A stretch of 64,000 nucleotides of DNA from Sedimentitalea sp041224545. Lineage in GTDB: Bacteria > Pseudomonadota > Alphaproteobacteria > Rhodobacterales > Rhodobacteraceae. Location: assembly GCF_041224545.1 (NCBI RefSeq), contig NZ_JBGFGP010000069.1, forward strand, positions 1 through 64,000, given 5' to 3'. The notes under the pieces were generated by a model that did not search any database, was not told where the DNA came from, and was given only the letters and a program-made list of their open reading frames with translations. Positions within the stretch are counted from its first letter, which is position 1, and every line of letters starts with the position of its first letter. The translations under genes and the position numbers were made by a program. Shown here one piece after another: positions 28,955-37,681 of the stretch.

Positions 28955-29377
28955 TCAGGTCAGATGACGCGCCCGCGCTCCCCGCTCGATCGCGGCGGCA
29001 TGAAGCCGGTCGATATTCAGCTCATACCGGATTTCCTCGAGCAGGCGCAGTTCCGGTTCGTGCAGCGTGCCATCCGCCGCCGCAACATCGCAAGCCAAGG
29101 CATAGGCGGTCTCAAACAGCCGTTCTGGCAGGTTGTCGCGAATGAGCCCAAAGAGCGCATCCAGCCCATCCTCCTGTTCAAACAGGTCGAACACCACCTG
29201 CGACGTCTGTTTGAGACGGTCGATATCGTATTCCGCGAAAACCGGCAGCATGTTGATCGACGACTGAATCTTGACGAGTTCGGACGTGCGCAATTCCTCG
29301 TCTGACGCAGAAACCGCGATCATCAGCGCGACAAGACAATCCTGGGGGCTGAGCTGGTTTGACGAAGATTCTTGCAC
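28955..29377 (-). CDS. TerB-like protein
   Basis: A 140-residue all-helical acidic protein resembling the TerB/DjlA-type helical domain (DCLVALMIAVSASDEELRTSE, then ACDVAAADGTLHEPELRLLEEI), a metal-binding-like fold found in tellurite resistance proteins and many standalone proteins of unknown role. No membrane segment and no other ter genes nearby, so tellurite resistance should not be assumed. It diverges from lysS across 197 bases. Confidence 0.75.
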   Translation of the reverse strand: MQESSSNQLSPQDCLVALMIAVSASDEELRTSELVKIQSSINMLPVFAEYDIDRLKQTSQVVFDLFEQEDGLDALFGLIRDNLPERLFETAYALACDVAAADGTLHEPELRLLEEIRYELNIDRLHAAAIERGARARHLT

Positions 29378-29574
29378 TGCACGGTTTCCTTATGGGTTCG
29401 ATGGCATTTTCGCGAGGATATTGACCGCGATGCAGCAGCACAATAGCAAGCGGCGATCATTTGCCTTGCGGCGGATACCACGACGGCGCGCGCCGTGTTG
29501 ACGAGACCACGGCGGCGCAATAGGGAGACGCCACTACCGCGCGGGATGCGCGGCCCCTGTTTTCGGAGAGTCAC

Positions 29575-31149
29575 ATGTCTGAATTGCGCGAAGCTGCACT
29601 GGCGTCCAAGGCCTGGCCTTTTGAAGAAGCCCGCAAGCTGGTCAAACGCTATCAGAAAGCGCCGCCGGAAAAGGGCTACGTCCTGTTTGAAACGGGCTAC
29701 GGTCCCTCGGGGTTGCCGCATATCGGCACCTTTGGCGAGGTTGCGCGCACAACGATGATCCGCAAGGCCTTTGAAACCATCAGCGACATTCCCACACGTC
29801 TGATCTGTTTTTCCGACGATCTGGACGGGATGCGCAAGGTCCCGGGCAATGTTCCCAACCAGGAAATGCTCAAGGAGCACCTGCAGGAACCGTTGACCAG
29901 CGTGCCCGACCCGTTCGGAGAGTTCGAGAGTTTTGGTGCGCATAACAACGCGATGCTGCGACGGTTCCTTGATACCTTCGGTTTCGACTATGAATTCATC
30001 AGCGCCACCGAATTCTACAACTCCGGGCAGTTCGACGCCGTGCTGCTGCGTGCCGCCGAGCGCTATGACGACATCATGAAGATCATGCTGAAGTCGCTGC
30101 GCGATGAGCGCCAGCAGACATATTCGATCTTCCTGCCGATCCACCCGGAAACCGGCCGTGTGCTCTACGTGCCGATGAAAGAGGTGAATGCCAAGGACGG
30201 CACCATCACCTTTGACGACGAGGACGGCAAGGAGTGGACCCTGCCGGTGACGGGCGGCAACGTCAAATTGCAATGGAAGCCCGACTTCGGAGCCCGCTGG
30301 GCGGCGCTCGAGGTCGATTTCGAAATGTATGGCAAGGACCATTCGACCAACACGCCGATCTACGACGGGATCTGTCGTGTACTGGGTGTCCGTCCGCCCG
30401 AGCATTTCACCTACGAACTGTTCCTGGACGAGAACGGCCAGAAGATCTCGAAATCTTCCGGCAACGGGGTCAGCATCGACCAGTGGCTGACCTATGCCAG
30501 CACCGAGTCGCTGGCCTATTTCATGTATCAGAAGCCCAAGACGGCCAAGCGGATGTATTTCGACGTCATCCCCAAGGCAGTGGACGAATATCACCAGCAA
30601 CTGCGCGCATTTCCCACGCAGGACATCAAGGCACAGGTGAACAACCCGGTCTGGCACATTCACGGCGGCGATGTGCCGGAAAGCACGCTGATCGTACCGT
30701 TCTCGATGCTCCTGAACCTTGCTTCGGTCTCGGGCGCTGAGGACAAGGACCAGCTCTGGGGCTTCATCCGACGCTATGCGCCCGACGCGAGCGCCGAAAG
30801 CCACCCGGATCTTGACGCAGCCGCGGGATTTGCGGTCAAGTATTTCAATGACTTCGTCAAGCCGACGCGGCAGTTCCGTGAACCGACCGAGGCCGAGCGC
30901 GACGCGTTGCTCGACCTGCGGGCACAGTTGGCGGCATATGACGGGCGCGTCGAGGACGAAGCCCTGCAATCCATCGTCTACGCGGTTGGCCGCGATCGGT
31001 TCGATCCGCTGCGCGGCTGGTTCACGGCGCTCTACGAGGTGTTGCTCGGCGCGAGCCAGGGGCCGCGTTTCGGCGGATTCATCGCGCTTTACGGCGTCGA
31101 TGAAACAGTGGCACTGATCGACAAGGCGCTGGCCGGCAAACTGGCCTGA
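29575..31149 (+). CDS. lysK: Lysine--tRNA ligase, class I
   Basis: Charges tRNA-Lys using the Rossmann-fold class I architecture typical of archaea and some alphaproteobacteria, instead of the usual class II LysRS. The 524-residue protein has the HIGH-type motif PSGLPHIGT (44-52) and KMSKS-type motif KISKS (290-294), followed by the alpha-helical anticodon-binding C-terminus. GGAGAG lies 5 bases before the ATG. It appears monocistronic, with a perfect hairpin just downstream (31169-31195). Confidence 0.94.
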   Translation: MSELREAALASKAWPFEEARKLVKRYQKAPPEKGYVLFETGYGPSGLPHIGTFGEVARTTMIRKAFETISDIPTRLICFSDDLDGMRKVPGNVPNQEMLKEHLQEPLTSVPDPFGEFESFGAHNNAMLRRFLDTFGFDYEFISATEFYNSGQFDAVLLRAAERYDDIMKIMLKSLRDERQQTYSIFLPIHPETGRVLYVPMKEVNAKDGTITFDDEDGKEWTLPVTGGNVKLQWKPDFGARWAALEVDFEMYGKDHSTNTPIYDGICRVLGVRPPEHFTYELFLDENGQKISKSSGNGVSIDQWLTYASTESLAYFMYQKPKTAKRMYFDVIPKAVDEYHQQLRAFPTQDIKAQVNNPVWHIHGGDVPESTLIVPFSMLLNLASVSGAEDKDQLWGFIRRYAPDASAESHPDLDAAAGFAVKYFNDFVKPTRQFREPTEAERDALLDLRAQLAAYDGRVEDEALQSIVYAVGRDRFDPLRGWFTALYEVLLGASQGPRFGGFIALYGVDETVALIDKALAGKLA

Positions 31150-31168
31150 TCCTGCACAAAGGCACCTG

Positions 31169-31195
31169 CCGGACGGCAATCAACATGCCGTCCGG
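31169..31195 (+). terminator. Hairpin after lysK (atypical terminator)
   Basis: CCGGACGGCA (31169-31178) and TGCCGTCCGG (31186-31195) form a perfect 10-bp stem with a 7-base loop, 20 bases after the lysK stop. No T-run follows, so termination may need another factor, or the hairpin may simply protect the 3' end. Confidence 0.5.
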
Positions 31196-31257
31196 AAATC
31201 TGCCGGAAATTTTCAATGGCCGGGCCGGTTCGCTTGTCAGCCGCCCGTCTGACGATG

Positions 31258-31548
31258 TCACAATTCCGCGACGACCGTCCCTCGCATCTCGCCGGTCATT
31301 CGTGAAAAGTCTTCGGCGTGAATCTTGCTTCGAACGGCCTCGATGGCGTGATCCGCAGCGTCGCGCGTCGCGGTGTCGGGCCATTCCGTGATGGCCGCGC
31401 TGGTTCGGTCGCTGGTGCGTATGACGCAGACGCGCGAGGCCCCGAGCTCTTTGAGCGCAGGCATTCGCTTGTCACGGATGTTCTGCAAAGCCACATCATA
31501 GTTCGTCCCGTCGGAAATCTCCCAGGTGGTGATCGTGATACAGGTCAT
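31258..31548 (-). CDS. Small protein of unknown function, possible dimeric alpha/beta barrel
   Basis: A 96-residue soluble protein beginning MTCITITTWEISDG. The pattern of beta strands, a helix with MPALKELGA, and a strand RVCVIRTSDRTSAAITEW suggests a ferredoxin-like dimeric barrel of the kind in antibiotic-biosynthesis monooxygenase-like proteins, but I do not recognise a family and see no catalytic motif. AAGGAGG sits 6 bases before this ATG, deciding it over a longer start. Transcribed alone toward lysK. Confidence 0.65.
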   Translation of the reverse strand: MTCITITTWEISDGTNYDVALQNIRDKRMPALKELGASRVCVIRTSDRTSAAITEWPDTATRDAADHAIEAVRSKIHAEDFSRMTGEMRGTVVAEL

Positions 31549-31853
31549 CGTCCCCTCCTTCTTGCCGATATCATCTTGCAACCATACACTTTTTCGGACT
31601 AGATTGACAGGGTTCCACTATTCGCGCCTAGACAGCGCCCGCATCCACACAGACATTCCCCGCACCCAAATACCATTGGGCGCGACAAAATTGTCTTGCG
31701 CGGGAATGTGCGAAATGCGATAGCCCAAAGGGCTAACGTTATCTTTTTCGACCTACTGTCTCCTTTCCAAGGCCGGCCAGTCTTCGATCCAGACCAACCA
31801 CGCCGGGCTGTCGCACTTCCGCGGACAGCAAACCAAAACAGGAGACCACGGAT
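31549..31853. other. Cold-shock gene leader and divergent promoters
   Basis: 305 bases without a gene between two divergent starts. A plausible rightward sigma70 promoter is at 31604-31632; if used, the cold-shock mRNA would have an untranslated leader of about 215 bases, as csp genes commonly do. No conserved cold-box sequence could be identified by eye. Confidence 0.45.
31604..31632 (+). promoter_or_regulatory. Candidate promoter of the cold-shock gene
   Basis: TTGACA (31604-31609) is a consensus -35 box, with CCTAGA (31627-31632) 17 bases later as a weak -10. It lies about 220 bases before the cold-shock start codon. Supported by motif and spacing only. Confidence 0.35.
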
Positions 31854-32060
31854 ATGGCCACTGGCACCGTGAAATGGTTCAACTCAACCAAAGGCTACGG
31901 CTTTATTGCGCCCGATGGCGGCAGCAAGGACGTTTTCGTACACATTTCCGCCGTTGAGCGCGCAGGCCTCACCGGTCTGGCGGACAACCAGAAAGTGACG
32001 TTCGACATCGAAGCGGGCCGTGACGGTCGCGAAAGCGCGACCAACCTGGCGCTTGCCTGA
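31854..32060 (+). CDS. Cold-shock domain protein (CspA family)
   Basis: A 68-residue single cold-shock domain that binds single-stranded RNA/DNA and melts mRNA structure. RNP1 KGYGFI (13-18) and RNP2 VFVHIS (27-32) are intact, along with the N-terminal TGTVKWFN strand. AGGAGA precedes the ATG. It is monocistronic, with a long leader upstream and a strong terminator at 32092. Whether this copy is cold-induced or constitutive cannot be told from sequence. Confidence 0.95.
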   Translation: MATGTVKWFNSTKGYGFIAPDGGSKDVFVHISAVERAGLTGLADNQKVTFDIEAGRDGRESATNLALA

Positions 32061-32091
32061 TCCCGGTCATTCACCGGACGGAATTTGAGAG

Positions 32092-32117
32092 AGGCGGGCT
32101 CGATGCCCGCCTTTTTT
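32092..32117 (+). terminator. Intrinsic terminator of the cold-shock gene
   Basis: GGCGGGC (32093-32099) and GCCCGCC (32105-32111) form a 7-bp stem with a 5-base loop followed by six T residues, 32 bases after the stop codon. Confidence 0.93.
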
Positions 32118-32160
32118 ACATCGCTCGGAAACGAGTTCGCCCTGCTTCACAGTCAAAGAC

Positions 32161-32532
32161 ATGCACTGGATCGCTTTCCTCGCCCTCCCGCTGATCGCCG
32201 CCCTTGCCGCGCAATATACCAGCGTCACACAGACGCTGGGTGCCCATCCGTTCTGGGCCGATAAAGTCATCTGGATCGGCTTGCCGCTCGGTATCGCATT
32301 GGCGTGGTTCTCGGCTTTCCTACGACTCGGACAGGTAGCGACCACAGTGCTTTGCCTGCTGCTGGCAGGAACCTCGTTCATGCTTGCCCATGCCGCCAAG
32401 GAGGCCTTTGCAGCATCCTATGCAGAGAGCGCGTTCGCGGGCCGGTTCTGGTATTTCGGGTGGATTGCGACCTGTGCCTTCGTGGCCTCAGCGCTCGCAA
32501 CAATAGGTCGTCCGACACCGCGAGAGCATTGA
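32161..32532 (+). CDS. Small integral membrane protein of unknown function
   Basis: A 123-residue protein with four hydrophobic segments (about 3-20, 36-54, 58-76 and 94-113) separated by short loops. No family is recognised. The ATG lies 44 bases after the cold-shock terminator with no obvious Shine-Dalgarno sequence. The hydrophobic periodicity and high-GC codon use suggest a real gene, but the function is unknown. Confidence 0.6.
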   Translation: MHWIAFLALPLIAALAAQYTSVTQTLGAHPFWADKVIWIGLPLGIALAWFSAFLRLGQVATTVLCLLLAGTSFMLAHAAKEAFAASYAESAFAGRFWYFGWIATCAFVASALATIGRPTPREH

Positions 32533-32595
32533 CCTGACGTTCACAAATCCACGTATAAATGGTAATGTAAGCTGCGCCACGATCAGGGAACCGTC

Positions 32596-33150
32596 ATGAT
32601 TTCACGCCGAACCTTCATAGCAACCGCCGCGTCGGCGGCTGTCGTACCGGGCCTCGCATCCGCCCAGGGCGAAGCGTTTGATCCGACACCGCAATACGTC
32701 AGGATCAAGAAGGATTATCAACCCGGTCAGATGCTGATTCTTCCGCGTTCCTATTATCTCTACTTCGTGACCGAGCCGCGCAAGGCGATCCGCTATGGCG
32801 TCGGCGTCGGCAAGGCGGGGCTGGAATTTACCGGCACCGCAACGATCGACGTCAAGAAGGAATGGCCAAGCTGGCGCCCCACCGACGAGATGATCGAGCG
32901 CAGCCCAGAAACCTATGGCCGTTTCAAGGGCAACACATACGTGCAACCGGGCGGGCCGGACAATCCGCTCGGGGCACGGGCGCTCTACCTCTTCCAGAAC
33001 GGCGTCGATACCTACTTCCGCATTCATGGCACCACCCAGCCCGAAACCATCGGTCAGTCGGCCTCCAACGGCTGCATCCGGATGCTGAACGAACACGTGA
33101 TCGACCTTTACAATCGCGTTCCCATCGGCACGGTGGTCACCGTTCTCTGA
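32596..33150 (+). CDS. L,D-transpeptidase (YkuD family)
   Basis: Makes 3-3 peptidoglycan cross-links or attaches proteins to the wall in the periplasm. The 184-residue protein carries the YkuD signature HGT...SNGCIRM, with His144 and catalytic Cys160, and a substrate-shaping segment PGGPDNPLGARALY. The N-terminus ISRRTFIATAASAA is a twin-arginine-type signal with cleavage near ASA (residue 23). Monocistronic by context; AGGGAA precedes the ATG. Confidence 0.92.
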   Translation: MISRRTFIATAASAAVVPGLASAQGEAFDPTPQYVRIKKDYQPGQMLILPRSYYLYFVTEPRKAIRYGVGVGKAGLEFTGTATIDVKKEWPSWRPTDEMIERSPETYGRFKGNTYVQPGGPDNPLGARALYLFQNGVDTYFRIHGTTQPETIGQSASNGCIRMLNEHVIDLYNRVPIGTVVTVL

Positions 33151-33259
33151 CCGACGTGGACACCGAAAGCGCCACACTGACAATCGCTGGCTCGCGGCGC
33201 GCCAAAACGCTGCGGCAGGCATCCTGATCCAGCCGGCGGATTGCGCCGCCCGGCATGGT

Positions 33260-33904
33260 CTATTGCGCTGCTTCGATCTGCTTGACCAGGTCCAGAACGC
33301 GCGGGCCGATCACCCCCACGATCATGCGCACGCCTTCGGGATTGGGATGGATCCCGTCCTCCTGCATGAATTTGCGCATTCCGGCGGGGTCGGATGTTTC
33401 ACCGGCGATGCCGGCAAAGAAGTTCTCTTCATAAAGCGCACCATATTGCGCAGCGAGTTCCGGATAGAGCGCATCGAACGCCGCCTTGTACTCGGGCCCG
33501 TAGTTTCCCGGAGCCTGCATCCCGACGAGCAGGACATCGACATCGGCCTGCGATGCGGCTGCAAGGATCTTATCGAGGTTGCTGCGGCTGACCTCGGGCG
33601 CGATCCCGCGCAGCAGGTCATTGCCGCCAAGCGCCACGATCATGCCATCCACCTCGGGCGTCAACGTCCATGCGACACGCGCGGCGCCGCCCGCCGTGGT
33701 ATCGCCCGACACGCCCGCATTGATCACGGTGACATCGGCACCCTGCCCACGCAACCAACCCTGCAATTGCGGCACGAAACCATCCTGCTGCAACAGCCCA
33801 TACCCCTGTGTCAGACTGTCGCCCAGAGCGGCGATGGTCACCTGCTCTGCATTGGCGATCAGCCCGTAAACCGATAAAACAATGCCGCCCAACACCTTGC
33901 GCAT
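33260..33904 (-). CDS. SGNH-hydrolase esterase (TesA/arylesterase-like)
   Basis: Periplasmic esterase or thioesterase. Block I GDSLTQGYG (28-36, nucleophile Ser30), block III GGNDLL and block V DGIHPN give the Ser, Asn and Asp/His set. The start at 33904 gives a clean signal peptide (MRKVLGGIVLSVYGLIANA) and has GGAG about 10 bases upstream; an in-frame ATG at 33928 would add 8 residues. It is divergent from an ABC ATPase/FtsX pair, the same arrangement as tesA-ybbA-ybbP in E. coli. Physiological substrate unknown. Confidence 0.88.
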   Translation of the reverse strand: MRKVLGGIVLSVYGLIANAEQVTIAALGDSLTQGYGLLQQDGFVPQLQGWLRGQGADVTVINAGVSGDTTAGGAARVAWTLTPEVDGMIVALGGNDLLRGIAPEVSRSNLDKILAAASQADVDVLLVGMQAPGNYGPEYKAAFDALYPELAAQYGALYEENFFAGIAGETSDPAGMRKFMQEDGIHPNPEGVRMIVGVIGPRVLDLVKQIEAAQ

Positions 33905-33954
33905 TCCGTCAATCGCTCCATATGCCATCTGTCACACCTAATGAACCGGGGCCC

Positions 33955-34650
33955 ATGTCCGAGCCGATCCTCTCCCTCAAAGATGCCTCTTTGTCGCTGA
34001 ATGGCAATGCCGGGCCTGTCGATATCCTGCACTCCGTCACACTGGACGTGAACCGTGGCGAGACCTTGGGGCTGATCGGCCCGTCGGGCTCTGGCAAATC
34101 TTCGTTGCTGATGTTGATGGGCGGGCTGGAACAGGCCACATCCGGGTCGATCACCGCACTTGGCCATGACCTGACCGCAATGGACGAGGACGCGCTCGCC
34201 CGGTTCCGCCGCGATCACATGGGCGTGGTCTTTCAGTCCTTTCACCTCATCCCGACCATGACGGCGCTTGAAAACGTGGCCACGCCGCTGGAACTTGCCG
34301 GGGCAAGGGATGCGTTTGACCGGGCTGCCGCCGAACTGGAGACCGTGGGGCTGGCCCATCGTGCCAATCACTATCCGACACAGATGTCCGGTGGCGAACA
34401 GCAACGCGTGGCGCTGGCCCGCGCCTCGGCATCACGCCCGCACATCCTGCTGGCGGACGAGCCCACCGGCAACCTTGACGAGGCAAACGGCACCGCGATC
34501 ATGGACCTGCTTTTCGGCCTGCGCGACCGGCATGGCGCGACGCTGGTTCTGGTCACCCATTCCAGCGAACTCGCCGCCCGCTGCGACCGGGTGATCCGCC
34601 TGCGCGACGGCACGATCGCACCGGAAATCGAACGTGAGGCGGCGGAATGA
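33955..34650 (+). CDS. ABC transporter ATPase (YbbA/LolD-like)
   Basis: ATPase partner of the FtsX-type permease that follows. The 231-residue protein has Walker A GPSGSGKSS (42-50), signature MSGGEQQRVAL and Walker B ILLADEPTG, with the LolD/MacB-class feature FQSFHLIPTMTALENV. The ATG at 33955 is taken as start; one at 33922 is possible. The stop overlaps the permease start by 4 bases. The complex is a mechanotransmission-type system, likely envelope-related; the cargo is not known. Confidence 0.9.
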   Translation: MSEPILSLKDASLSLNGNAGPVDILHSVTLDVNRGETLGLIGPSGSGKSSLLMLMGGLEQATSGSITALGHDLTAMDEDALARFRRDHMGVVFQSFHLIPTMTALENVATPLELAGARDAFDRAAAELETVGLAHRANHYPTQMSGGEQQRVALARASASRPHILLADEPTGNLDEANGTAIMDLLFGLRDRHGATLVLVTHSSELAARCDRVIRLRDGTIAPEIEREAAE

Positions 34651-37175
34651 GTCTTCGCCTCGCGTCGCGCTTTGCCCGACGCGAATTGCGTGGCGGGCTG
34701 CGCGGGTTTCGCATCTTCCTCGCCTGCCTGACACTCGGCGTTGCCGCCATCGCCGCAATCGGCACGATCCGCGCATCGATCGAGTCCGGCCTGACCCGTG
34801 AAGGGGCGGCCTTGCTGGGCGGTGACGCCCAGATGAGGTTCACCTATCGCTTTGCATCCGAAAATGAACGCCTGTGGATGCGCGATACCGCCACGGAGAT
34901 TTCGGAAATCGTCGATTTCCGCTCGATGGTCGTGGTCACGCGTGACGGCAAAACGGAACGCGGACTGACGCAGGTCAAGGCGGTCGATGACGCCTACCCG
35001 CTGATCGGCAAGGCACAGTTGGACCCGGACATGCCGCTGCACGAGGCGCTCAGGGGGCGTGATGGTCTGCCCGGCGCCGTGATGGACCGGGTCCTGATGG
35101 ATCGCCTTGGTCTCATTTCCGGCGATACTTTCCGGCTGGGCACCCAGGATTTCATTCTGATGTCAACGCTGGTGCATGAACCTGACGGAGCCTCCGAGGG
35201 CTTTGGTCTCGGCCCCCGCACACTGGTCGCGACCACTGCATTGGCCGACTCCGGCCTGCTGTCGCCCGGATCGCTCTTTTCCACCAAATACCGCCTCACC
35301 CTCCCGCCGGACAGCAACCTTGACGGGCTGGCCGCCGAAGCGCGCGCACGGTTCGAAAACTCCGGGCTGCGCTGGTCCGATTCCCGCAACGGGGCGCCCG
35401 GCGTGGCCGAATTCGTGAACCGTCTCGGATCGTTTCTGGTTCTGGTCGGGTTGTCGGGGCTTGCGGTGGGGGGTGTCGGCGTGTCCGCCGCCGTGCGCGC
35501 CTATCTTGCGGACAAGACCAATGTCATCGCAATCCTGCGCACCCTTGGCGCGGACCGCGCAACGATCTTTCAGACCTATTTCCTGCAAATCGGCCTGCTC
35601 TCGCTGGCGGGTATTGTACTCGGCGTAATCCTCGGTGCAATGGTGCCAATTCTCGTCGCCCCATTGATCGAGGCACAACTCCCGATTCCGGCCGCCTTCA
35701 CCATCTACCCCGCCCCGCTTGCCGAGGCAGCGATTTATGGTTTGCTTACGGCGCTGATCTTCACGCTCTGGCCGCTGGCGCGCACCGAAGACGTGCGCCC
35801 CGCGAGCCTGTTTCGCGATGCGCTCGCCGGCGCGCGCCTGATTCCACCTCTGCGCTACCTCGCCACCCTCGCGATCGGAATTGCCACGCTTGTCGGCCTT
35901 GCAACCTGGTTCAGCGGAACCGCGCGCCTGACCCTTTGGACCACCGGCGGTATCGCCTTTGCGCTCGCCCTGCTGGCAATCTCCGCTCTCGTCATTCGCG
36001 CCATTGCGCGACGGGGCGGCGCGCTCGCGCGCGGGCGCCCTGCCCTGCGATGGGCATTGTCGGCGATTTCCGGACCGGGCGAAGGCGCAACCTCGGTTGT
36101 CCTGTCTCTCGGCCTCGGCCTGTCGGTTCTCGCGGCAGTCGGTCAGATCGATGGCAACCTTCGCAACGCGATTTCCGGAAACCTGCCCGATATTGCACCC
36201 TCGTATTTCTTTGTGGACATCCAGCAGGATCAGATCGACGGCTTCACGCGGCGCCTGTCCACCGAACCTGCCGTCAGCCGGGTGGAAACCGCCCCGATGT
36301 TGCGCGGCATCGTGACCCGCATCAATGGTCGCCCCGCCCAGGACGTCGCCGGCGGTCACTGGGTCGTCGAAGGGGATCGCGGCCTGACCTATTCCGCCGA
36401 GATGCCGGCAAGCACGCGTCTGCTCGCCGGGAAATGGTGGCCCGCCGACTATGACGGCCCGCCGCTGATCAGCTTCGCCGCCGAAGAGGCCGCGGAACTG
36501 GGTCTCGACCTTGGCGACACGCTCACCATCAACATTCTGGGGCGCGACATAACCGCCACGATCGCCAGCTTTCGCGAAGTCGATTTTTCCACCGGCGGGC
36601 TGGGTTTCGTCATGTCGATGAATCCGTCTGCGCTGGCCGGCGCGCCGCACAGTTTCATCGCAACTGTCTATGCCGAGGACGCCGCCGAAAGCCGGATCCT
36701 GCGGGATCTGGCAAATGCCTATCCCAACATCACCGCCATCCGCGTGCGCGATGCCATCGACCGCGCCTCCGAGGTGCTTTCCGGGCTGGCCGCTGCCACC
36801 TCCTATGGCGCCGCAGCGACACTGCTGACCGGCTTTCTCGTGCTGATCGGAGCCGCCGCAGCCGGCGAACAGGCCCGCACATACGAGGCCGCCCTGCTCA
36901 AGACGCTCGGTGCCGCCCGCGCACGCATCCTGACCAGCTTCGCATTGCGCGCAGCCCTTCTGGGCGCCGCCGCAGGCAGCGTGGCGCTCATCGCGGGCAT
37001 CGCTGGCGGCTGGGCCGTCAGCCACTTCATCATGGATACCGATTTCACCGTGATCTGGCCCTCCGCCCTGGGCATCGTGGCCGGAGGCATCCTGGCAACA
37101 TTGCTCGCCGGGCTGGGCTTTTCGTGGCGTCCGCTGGCCAGCCGCCCCGCGCGCGTTCTTCGCGGACGCGAATGA
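34647..37175 (+). CDS. FtsX-family ABC permease (YbbP-like)
   Basis: An 842-residue inner-membrane protein with two FtsX-type permease modules: an N-terminal span near 20-40, a large periplasmic region, membrane groups around 255-375 and 400-450, a second periplasmic domain, and a final three-span group (about 705-840). LRTLGADRATIFQTYF and LLKTLGAARARILTSF are the paired cytoplasmic coupling motifs. It overlaps the ATPase gene by 4 bases, and its stop abuts the convergent Rrf2 gene stop. Confidence 0.9.
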   Translation: MSLRLASRFARRELRGGLRGFRIFLACLTLGVAAIAAIGTIRASIESGLTREGAALLGGDAQMRFTYRFASENERLWMRDTATEISEIVDFRSMVVVTRDGKTERGLTQVKAVDDAYPLIGKAQLDPDMPLHEALRGRDGLPGAVMDRVLMDRLGLISGDTFRLGTQDFILMSTLVHEPDGASEGFGLGPRTLVATTALADSGLLSPGSLFSTKYRLTLPPDSNLDGLAAEARARFENSGLRWSDSRNGAPGVAEFVNRLGSFLVLVGLSGLAVGGVGVSAAVRAYLADKTNVIAILRTLGADRATIFQTYFLQIGLLSLAGIVLGVILGAMVPILVAPLIEAQLPIPAAFTIYPAPLAEAAIYGLLTALIFTLWPLARTEDVRPASLFRDALAGARLIPPLRYLATLAIGIATLVGLATWFSGTARLTLWTTGGIAFALALLAISALVIRAIARRGGALARGRPALRWALSAISGPGEGATSVVLSLGLGLSVLAAVGQIDGNLRNAISGNLPDIAPSYFFVDIQQDQIDGFTRRLSTEPAVSRVETAPMLRGIVTRINGRPAQDVAGGHWVVEGDRGLTYSAEMPASTRLLAGKWWPADYDGPPLISFAAEEAAELGLDLGDTLTINILGRDITATIASFREVDFSTGGLGFVMSMNPSALAGAPHSFIATVYAEDAAESRILRDLANAYPNITAIRVRDAIDRASEVLSGLAAATSYGAAATLLTGFLVLIGAAAAGEQARTYEAALLKTLGAARARILTSFALRAALLGAAAGSVALIAGIAGGWAVSHFIMDTDFTVIWPSALGIVAGGILATLLAGLGFSWRPLASRPARVLRGRE

Positions 37176-37628
37176 TCAGCGCGTGCAGGCAACCGGTTGC
37201 AAGATCCGCAACAGCTCGGTGTTCTCACATACCAGCGCATCCAGCGTGATATCGTCGAGGCTCGCGTAGAACGCGGATACCGCATCCATCAGCGCCAGAC
37301 GCAACCGGCAGGACGCAACAAACGGGCAGCTGTTATCCGCATCCGCGAAACATTCCGTGATCGGCGGCTTGCCCTCGACGTCCCGAAAGACATCGCCGAT
37401 CCGGATGGTCGCCGGTGCACGCGCCAGCGCCATGCCCCCATTTCGTCCGCGCTGCGTTCGCAAATAGCCCAGTTGGCTCAACTGGTTGATCACCTGCGCC
37501 AGATGGTTCTCGGACACGTTGCAACACTCCGCGATCTCCGCCTTGGTGACGAGCCGACCGCCATTGGCCGCGCAATACATCAGCAACCGCACCGCGATAT
37601 TGGTTCTCTTGGTGATTCTCACGCCCAT
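37176..37628 (-). CDS. Rrf2-family regulator, NsrR-like
   Basis: A 150-residue DNA-binding repressor with an N-terminal winged helix (TKRTNIAVRLLMYCAANGG, then NVSENHLAQVINQLSQLGYL) and Cys93, Cys101 and Cys107, the three-cysteine pattern of iron-sulfur Rrf2 proteins. The sequence around the recognition helix resembles NsrR, the nitric-oxide sensor, more than IscR, but this is by eye. Start GVRITKRTN fits the family although the GGGGAG sequence is very close to the ATG. A consensus FNR-type box lies 54 bases upstream, suggesting oxygen-dependent control of the regulator. Confidence 0.82.
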   Translation of the reverse strand: MGVRITKRTNIAVRLLMYCAANGGRLVTKAEIAECCNVSENHLAQVINQLSQLGYLRTQRGRNGGMALARAPATIRIGDVFRDVEGKPPITECFADADNSCPFVASCRLRLALMDAVSAFYASLDDITLDALVCENTELLRILQPVACTR

Positions 37629-37681
37629 GCTCCCCGCATCGTTCGCATTGCAACTTGTCGCACATCGCGCGAAAAAGCGGT

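Noticed and set aside
28955..29377. Tellurite-resistance island suggested by the TerB-like gene
   Set aside because: No other ter genes are present, and standalone TerB-like proteins are common.
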